Positions 51,514 through 56,938 of a DNA stretch of 56,938 bases are shown here, one piece after another (position 1 is the first letter of the stretch; the number at the start of each line of letters is the position of its first letter). The notes beneath the pieces were generated by a model. The model saw only the letters and a list, made by a program, of their open reading frames with translations. It had not been told where the DNA came from and did not search any database. Source of the DNA: Gemmatimonadaceae bacterium (lineage in GTDB: Bacteria; Latescibacterota; UBA2968; UBA8231); NCBI GenBank assembly GCA_002726335.1, contig PBSR01000265.1:1-56938 (forward strand). The letters run 5' to 3'. Both the position numbers and the translations under genes were made by a program.

Positions 51514-54500
51514 TCAGCGCAGGACCTGTACCCAACCGTCCTGTGTTGCGGTCTCGCCCGACTCCAGCATTGCCTCGAGTCGGTAGAAGTAGCTGCCGTT
51601 GGCCAGTTCGGTGGCCGGCGTCCACGGGACCTGATTGTACCCGAGTCGAGCAAAGCCCTCGACGTCATCCACCCGTCGACCAGACAAGGCGAATACCTGG
51701 ATATTGACCGTCCTTGAGGGTGCGGCAAGGGTGTAGATGAAGTGACCGGTGCCGTCCGCCGTCGGATTGGGGTGGAAGAGGACGTCGGTCAGCGCTGCGT
51801 CAGCCGCTTCGGCGACGACGAAACCGGACTCTTCCACCGACGAGTTGTTGAACGTGTCCCAGGCCTTGAGACGGATCGTGTGCTGGCCGGGTTCAAGGGC
51901 ACCGAGAGGATAATCCACCACTCCTTGTGAGTGATCGGTCAGGGAGGTAAAGAACTCCGTGACGGCCGTCACCTCGTTGTCGTCGAGCCACAACTCGATC
52001 TCGTGCCCCGTCTCGCCCGTGATGTTGATCCCACTCGGGTCGGCCAGAACCGCCGCCAGCGTCGGCCGCGAGGACACGAAGTCTCCCGTGCGGAAACCTG
52101 CCTGACCGGCGAAGGCGAAGGTGATGGCCGGGCCCGTACCGTCGATCCCGGCGTCAGCGGCTGTGCCCTCCAGGACAAGGGCGTCACGAGATCCGAAGGC
52201 GGGCTCGGCAGTGCCGTCGCCGGTGACGTAGGCACTGATTCGTCCCCTGTCGGCGCGGTAGGTGATGTCCTTGGGTACCCGGAAACGAGTCTGAAACCGA
52301 CCGTCGACGACCTCGACTCTGGCGCGAAAGATCGGTGCGCCCAGCTGCTCGTAGGGCAGACCTTCGATCTGACTCTGCGCGGCCGAGTCGAAGGCACGCA
52401 CGAAGGCAATGCCCTGGTAATCGGTCGCCGATGTGCCATCCTCGTCGAGTACCAGACCGCTGACTTCCACTTCCATCAAGGCCTCGAGGGAGTCGGGCAC
52501 GTCGAGTAGGACGGTCAACCGAGGCCGATTGAGACGTTGTCCAGGATCACCAAAAAGCGAGTAGCGCTGGATATTTGTCCTGTTTGAATTCGCCCAGACC
52601 ATCTGTTTGGCTTCCATGAGGGCCATCCCCATGGGAACGTGGTCGCGTCCGCTGCGGTACATCTGTTCGTGGAACTGTCTGGCCAGGACCACGTTGCTGT
52701 TGTGGAAGCCTACGCGTGTGGCGCCGATGAAGCCGATGGCGCCGCCATCCGGTTTCTTCACCATTGTCTCTGGCATCGATTCCCGACCTGGATCATCAAA
52801 CACCCCCACCTGACTCGCGGCCGTATAGATGAACGGCGCACGACGACCGTTATTGACGCTGCTGATATCGCGGCTCAGGAGAAAGATCTGTTCGTGGGCG
52901 AGCACCTCCGGGTTGCCGTGTCCCAGGTACGTCAGGATCAGGACGCCCTCGTTCAGCAATCTGAGAAACTCGTCCCGAGCTCGTGGCTTCGTGCGACCCT
53001 CCAGCTGGAATGACCCGATGTAGAGCTTGGTCATGTCCAGATCGGTAGGCATGGAGTCCCGGGCGAGAAACTCGGCGTCGTTGATAAAGTACGATTCGAA
53101 ATGTTGTGGGATCTGGGGATTCGTGATGTCGTCAGACACCAGCAAGACCTTGGCCTGCCACGGCCCCTTCTCTGGGTCGCGGTCGTAGGCGATGATCTTG
53201 TCCACCAGGGATTCGGCCTCTTCCAGGCTCTGCACCGAGAGTCTGCCGATGGCGGCATCGGGGAGGCGGTCGGCCCCGAGTCTGACGTACCATTCGTCGT
53301 AGGTACTCTCACCATCCTGGTACGGCGGAATCCAGTTCGTATGGCTCACGCCGGAATTGTTCTTGTAGTCGTAGGTCCCGTCGCCCAGGAGGGTGACGAA
53401 GACCGGCGGAACGGCCCAGTTGTTGACGGCATAGTTGACGAAGGCCCGGATCGCCATCGGGTCGAGCATGCCGCCGGAGAACTCGTCGTAGATGTCTTGC
53501 ACGTCCACCGCCATAGTCTGGAACGGCGTCGCCAGGCGATCGTCGACGGCGCGCCACTCGACCAGCCGGCGAGCGGCCGGCATGAATTCGGCGTGGCTGA
53601 TGACGACGTAGTCTGCCCGATTACCACCACTGCGCAGGCGCTGCTGTGTGTCACGGATGATGGCTGCGGGACGCTTCCACCGAGTCGGTTGAGAGGCGAC
53701 ATAACGGGAGGCGCGGCCCTTGCCGGAGTACCAATCCTGGAACAGGACGGATCCCGTGGAGGGGTCATACTCGAAGTCGACGATCTCCCTGAGGTCACCG
53801 GCGACCTCGAAGATCCTTGGTACACCGGCATCGGCGGCAAAACCGGACAGTTGGAATTGACCGACGGCGCCGACGGTGGTATCGATCTCGATGCCACCGT
53901 CAGCCGCCGAGGGCCATTCGAAGGTCAACTCGCCGTTGCGGGCTACGAGACGTCGCACATAGTCCACTTCGTACCAATCAAGGCGCGTCGTATTCTGATC
54001 CCTGTGGAAGACCCCCAACTGGTTGAGCCCCTCTGACGCACCGGCCTCGGCCACGGCGCTGATAGTATCCGGCGCCGACTTGCTGAAGATGTAGCGCCCC
54101 AGGGCCACGTCGTTCCAGAGCAAATCGAACTGGTGTGTCTCGTTCGTCCAGCCGAAGAAGGCCACGCGTACCGACGCGGCGATGTCAGGAACCGCGTCGT
54201 TGACGACGAAGGTGAAGTTGCGGGCGTTGCCGTTGAATACCTCCCAGTACCAGTCGTAGCCGGAGTTGATTCCCTGGAGCTGGCGCAGGATCAGACGCTC
54301 GTCTTCCTCGTGGACTCGCTCTCGATACTGCTCGATGATGACATCTGGGGTCTGATCCAGGGCGCCAGGCCGTTCCACAGCTCGGGTCGCCATGGTGGCA
54401 CCAACCGGGTCCACCCAGTAGTGGTTGTCCCGGGTGTAGAGGTTCTTGCGCCAGAAATGCCCGGTTCGATTGTTGTAGTCCCAGCGTTCGGCCGCCTCGC

Positions 54501-55410
54501 CATAGAACAAGAGGGTGTCAGCTGCATCGAAGCTGCCGTCGCCGCCATCCTCGATGACGGCTGGGATTTCCTGCAGCACCGTACCGGCCGAAGGCCGCAC
54601 ACCGAGCCCGAGGACAGACCCGCCCCCATACAACACCCGTATATGTTCTGGATTCACCCCACTCAAATCAGCACCAGCCGCCTCGAGATCCGCGCCGGTT
54701 ATCCGGTACACCCCGTTGCTCCGTACCGTGAGACGGATCATGCCCTCTTCAGGCACGATACCGAACTGGGCGGATCTGGCAGCCTTCCCGCTGGAGATGC
54801 GGCGCCACCGGCGCGCCTGATCATAGTTGATGATCGTACCACGGTAGGACGACTCGAAACGGTCGAAGGCGGGCTGCGTACCGGCAGAAGCATGAAAACG
54901 CAGCTCCACCAGGACCCGGTCGTAAATGCTGGCCTTGCCATCCCCTGCCACTGCCGGTCCAAAGCCGATGGGAACGACCCGCTGATGGCGGAGAAAGGCC
55001 GGCGCATCGCTCCACGCCGGACCCTCCCAGCGCAGATCGGTAGGCAACGCACCTTCGACGTGACCGATCACGCGCGACTCGAGGATGGTCAACTCGACGT
55101 TGCCCTCGAGAGGCACGCCGACCAGGGCACCGCGTGTGAAGTGCCGCAGGAGTTCGGGCGAGAGAGCCGAAGCATCATTCTCCCCCAGAGCTGCGAGAGA
55201 CGGCCCGACGTACAGCAGGCGCACACGGCCAGGACCATTGTCAACCAGATGGACACCCGGCGAAGTGGGCTCCGTCTCAGCTTCCAGGCAAGTCGGCATA
55301 TCTGCAGCCAGAACCAGGAAGAGAGTCAGGGCCAGACCGCGACTGCGCAGTTGGGATTGTCGTGCTTGGATGGAGGTAGAAGTCGCGATGGGCAACTGCG
55401 GCCTGTGCAT
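51514..55410 (-). CDS. porU: PorU-like type IX secretion C25 protease with Cys-to-Ser active site
   Basis: 1298 residues from ATG 55410; the open frame upstream of it is a shadow of rpmB. A signal peptide (about 23-40) is followed by PorU N-terminal regions, a C25/gingipain domain (about 640-960) and a sorting-type C-terminal domain (LFHPNPTADGTGHFIYTL). In the family, the catalytic His lies in GHGN, here kept as His831 (LTYLGHGNPEV), and the catalytic Cys lies in TASCSVGRFDDP. Here the sequence is TAASQVGVFDDP: Ser866 replaces Cys. PorU cleaves sorting domains and attaches cargo to the surface, so activity is in doubt. It heads the cluster; 144 bases separate it from porV. Confidence 0.85.
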   Translation of the reverse strand: MHRPQLPIATSTSIQARQSQLRSRGLALTLFLVLAADMPTCLEAETEPTSPGVHLVDNGPGRVRLLYVGPSLAALGENDASALSPELLRHFTRGALVGVPLEGNVELTILESRVIGHVEGALPTDLRWEGPAWSDAPAFLRHQRVVPIGFGPAVAGDGKASIYDRVLVELRFHASAGTQPAFDRFESSYRGTIINYDQARRWRRISSGKAARSAQFGIVPEEGMIRLTVRSNGVYRITGADLEAAGADLSGVNPEHIRVLYGGGSVLGLGVRPSAGTVLQEIPAVIEDGGDGSFDAADTLLFYGEAAERWDYNNRTGHFWRKNLYTRDNHYWVDPVGATMATRAVERPGALDQTPDVIIEQYRERVHEEDERLILRQLQGINSGYDWYWEVFNGNARNFTFVVNDAVPDIAASVRVAFFGWTNETHQFDLLWNDVALGRYIFSKSAPDTISAVAEAGASEGLNQLGVFHRDQNTTRLDWYEVDYVRRLVARNGELTFEWPSAADGGIEIDTTVGAVGQFQLSGFAADAGVPRIFEVAGDLREIVDFEYDPSTGSVLFQDWYSGKGRASRYVASQPTRWKRPAAIIRDTQQRLRSGGNRADYVVISHAEFMPAARRLVEWRAVDDRLATPFQTMAVDVQDIYDEFSGGMLDPMAIRAFVNYAVNNWAVPPVFVTLLGDGTYDYKNNSGVSHTNWIPPYQDGESTYDEWYVRLGADRLPDAAIGRLSVQSLEEAESLVDKIIAYDRDPEKGPWQAKVLLVSDDITNPQIPQHFESYFINDAEFLARDSMPTDLDMTKLYIGSFQLEGRTKPRARDEFLRLLNEGVLILTYLGHGNPEVLAHEQIFLLSRDISSVNNGRRAPFIYTAASQVGVFDDPGRESMPETMVKKPDGGAIGFIGATRVGFHNSNVVLARQFHEQMYRSGRDHVPMGMALMEAKQMVWANSNRTNIQRYSLFGDPGQRLNRPRLTVLLDVPDSLEALMEVEVSGLVLDEDGTSATDYQGIAFVRAFDSAAQSQIEGLPYEQLGAPIFRARVEVVDGRFQTRFRVPKDITYRADRGRISAYVTGDGTAEPAFGSRDALVLEGTAADAGIDGTGPAITFAFAGQAGFRTGDFVSSRPTLAAVLADPSGINITGETGHEIELWLDDNEVTAVTEFFTSLTDHSQGVVDYPLGALEPGQHTIRLKAWDTFNNSSVEESGFVVAEAADAALTDVLFHPNPTADGTGHFIYTLAAPSRTVNIQVFALSGRRVDDVEGFARLGYNQVPWTPATELANGSYFYRLEAMLESGETATQDGWVQVLR

Positions 55411-55528
55411 GGGTTGAGGGTCTGTGCGGACAGGCCGCGGCGGATCGCCCGGGCACGTCGGACTCCCTGGTCGGACGTTTCGACATCGGTGAAGTTCCAG
55501 CCGCCCGATACAGATGTCAAGGCACGTC

Positions 55529-55557
55529 TTGACCCTTTCCCGCATGGCTTCTATTTT
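55529..55557 (+). promoter_or_regulatory. Promoter of rpmB
   Basis: TTGACC (55529-55534), 17 bases, TATTTT (55552-55557). A strong Shine-Dalgarno, GGAGG at 55574-55578, sits six bases before the rpmB ATG at 55585. Confidence 0.6.
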
Positions 55558-55584
55558 TATTTGTTCTATCAACGGAGGCATGAA

Positions 55585-55812
55585 ATGGCCAGAGTCTGCC
55601 AGGTTTCGGGCAAGCGGCGTATGGCTGGCAACAACGTCAGCCACTCGCAGCGCAAAACCAAACGCGTACAACTCCCGAATCTCATCAAGAAGCGTATCTA
55701 CATCCCGGAAGAGGGTCGCACGATCACCCTGCGATTGTCTGCCCGTGCCCTGCGCACCATGAACAAGAAGGGCGTGTTGGCATATCTCAAGGAACAGGGC
55801 ATCAAGGTCTGA
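55585..55812 (+). CDS. rpmB: 50S ribosomal protein bL28
   Basis: 75 residues. The N-terminus MARVCQVSGKRRMAGNNVSHSQ and the RWxPNL-like VQLPNL core are those of bL28, which joins the large subunit near the peptidyl-transferase exit. The zinc-binding Cys pairs of some bL28 forms are absent. The longer frame around it opposite porU is a shadow. Confidence 0.96.
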   Translation: MARVCQVSGKRRMAGNNVSHSQRKTKRVQLPNLIKKRIYIPEEGRTITLRLSARALRTMNKKGVLAYLKEQGIKV

Positions 55813-55834
55813 CTCCGGACAGGCTGAACGAGCC

Positions 55835-56938
55835 TTGACCACCGCCGTCGCACAGCCCCTCGCCTTGCGGGGCGGAACCCCGGTTCGCCAGGCGCCCTTC
55901 CCGTCCTGGCCCGTCTTCGGCCCCGAAGACGAAGTTGCCCTGCTCGAAGTTCTGCACTCCGGACGCTGGTTTCTCAGTGACCGCGTCGCCGAAGTGGAAC
56001 GCGCCTTCCCCGAGTTCCATCAGGCCCGCCACGGCTGTGCGGTCAGCAGCGGCACCACGGCCCTCCAGGTCGCTCTCGAAGCAGCCGGCGTGGGCGTCGG
56101 CGACGAGGTCGTGATCCCATCCTACACCTTCGTTGCCACCGCCGCGGCCGTCGCTCTGGTTGGCGCCGTGCCTGTTTTTGTCGATGTGACTCCTGACACC
56201 TACTGCATTGACGTGACGGCCGTCGAGGCGGCTGTCACCGAGCGCACACGCGCTGTCATCGCCGTACATCTCGCCGGGCAACCGGCGGACCTCGACGGGC
56301 TCACGATTCTCTGTAAGAAGCACGGACTGCGCCTGATCGAGGATGCCGCCCAGGCACACTGCGCAGAATGGAAGGGACGCCGCGTCGGCGCCATCGGCGA
56401 CCTGGGCACGTTCAGTTTTCAGGCCAGCAAGAATCTGAATGCCGGAGAAGGTGGGTTCGTGGTCTCCGATGACGATGCTCTCGCTGATGCGGCCTGGTCC
56501 ATCCACAATTGCGGCCGCAGTCGGTCCGGAGAGTGGTATGAGCACCCTCTGATCGGCGGCAACTACCGGATGACGGAGTTTCAGGCAGCCCTGCTGCTCA
56601 GCCAGATGCGCAACCTCGAGCCGCAGGCTGACCTGCGATCGAAGAATGCCGCGCTGCTGGCCGACCATCTCTCCGACATCGAGGGTATCGAACCCCTCCT
56701 CGTCGACGATCGCGTCACCAGGCACGCCTATCATCTCTATGTCCTTCGTTATGACGGGGCCGCCTTCGGTGGCGCCACGCGGGACCGGTTCATCGAAGCC
56801 CTCAGCGCCGAAGGTGTTCCCGGGGCGGCCGGCTACCGGCCGCTATATCGGGAGCCCGCCTTCCAGGAGCGTTTCCGCAACTACCCGCTGGATAGTCCTG
56901 CCTTCGGGGGAAGGCCGGACTACAGTGCAGTCGATTGC
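55835..56938 (+). CDS. DegT/DnrJ/EryC1/StrS-family aminotransferase (3' end cut by window)
   Basis: 368 codons are visible from TTG 55835, with no stop before the window ends. No ATG or GTG lies in frame near the start of the conserved sequence, so the TTG is the best start. These PLP enzymes aminate sugar-nucleotide ketones for surface polysaccharides or antibiotic sugars. The family's SSGTTALQVAL, the cofactor Asp in LIEDAAQAHCA and the Schiff-base Lys199 in FSFQASKNLNAGEGG are all present. It follows rpmB by 22 bases. The substrate cannot be told; most likely cell-envelope sugar synthesis. Confidence 0.9.
   Translation, partial: MTTAVAQPLALRGGTPVRQAPFPSWPVFGPEDEVALLEVLHSGRWFLSDRVAEVERAFPEFHQARHGCAVSSGTTALQVALEAAGVGVGDEVVIPSYTFVATAAAVALVGAVPVFVDVTPDTYCIDVTAVEAAVTERTRAVIAVHLAGQPADLDGLTILCKKHGLRLIEDAAQAHCAEWKGRRVGAIGDLGTFSFQASKNLNAGEGGFVVSDDDALADAAWSIHNCGRSRSGEWYEHPLIGGNYRMTEFQAALLLSQMRNLEPQADLRSKNAALLADHLSDIEGIEPLLVDDRVTRHAYHLYVLRYDGAAFGGATRDRFIEALSAEGVPGAAGYRPLYREPAFQERFRNYPLDSPAFGGRPDYSAVDC

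Noticed and set aside
54133..55584. Very long plus-strand frame upstream of bL28
   Set aside because: It is antisense to porU; only the part from ATG 55585, which has GGAGG and a promoter, encodes a known protein.

Overview
The window is gene-dense, GC-rich bacterial chromosome and fits a Gram-negative member of the FCB superphylum (Fibrobacterota, Gemmatimonadota, Latescibacterota and relatives). The clues are a TonB-dependent receptor with a carboxypeptidase-regulatory-like N-domain, PorU-like and PorV-like type IX secretion proteins, secreted proteins ending in FlgD/Por-type C-terminal domains, a CdaA-type diadenylate cyclase, and a lexA operator of the TGCAC-N4-GTGCA form that I remember as Fibrobacter-type. 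No phage, transposon, CRISPR or tRNA is visible. The exact phylum is an inference; Latescibacterota-like is my best guess.

Layout. 1-360: tandem copies of a multi-hairpin repeat that abut a minus-strand TonB receptor (356-3298). 3624-11471 (plus): ppdK, parA, parB, a PKD/SUMF1 lipoprotein, a small minus-strand membrane protein, then larB and mobA. ctaB (minus) and ligA (plus) are divergent. 14498-27974 is one long minus-strand run read as tilS, ftsH, folP, cdaA, argR, argB, argD, argH, two enolase-superfamily paralogues and an M20 hydrolase; most junctions overlap by a few bases or are very short. 28067-33765: a small hypothetical gene, a 15-domain fibronectin-III lipoprotein and its small partner. 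34017-39342 (plus): lexA, glycerate 2-kinase, a PorV/PorQ-like protein, era and purD. 39475-40880: a small charged protein, folB and folK. 40890-55410 is a seven-gene minus-strand cluster for the outer membrane and type IX secretion, from PorU-like through PorV-like to several exported peptidase-fold proteins. 55585-56938 (plus): rpmB and a DegT-family aminotransferase cut by the window end.

Points of most interest. (1) The arginine operon carries, translationally coupled to argH, two diverged enolase-superfamily enzymes with full KxK...D/E/D...K catalytic sets and an M20 deacylase-type hydrolase. This resembles N-acyl amino acid racemase plus deacylase systems and could be an undescribed branch of amino acid metabolism. 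(2) In the type IX cluster the PorU-like protein has Ser in place of the catalytic Cys, and the M6-like peptidase has lost the His and Glu of HExxH, so two peptidase folds look repurposed. (3) Regulatory sites can be read directly: paired ARG boxes with canonical 3-bp spacing before argR, and a LexA palindrome inside a TTGACA-17-TAAATA promoter.
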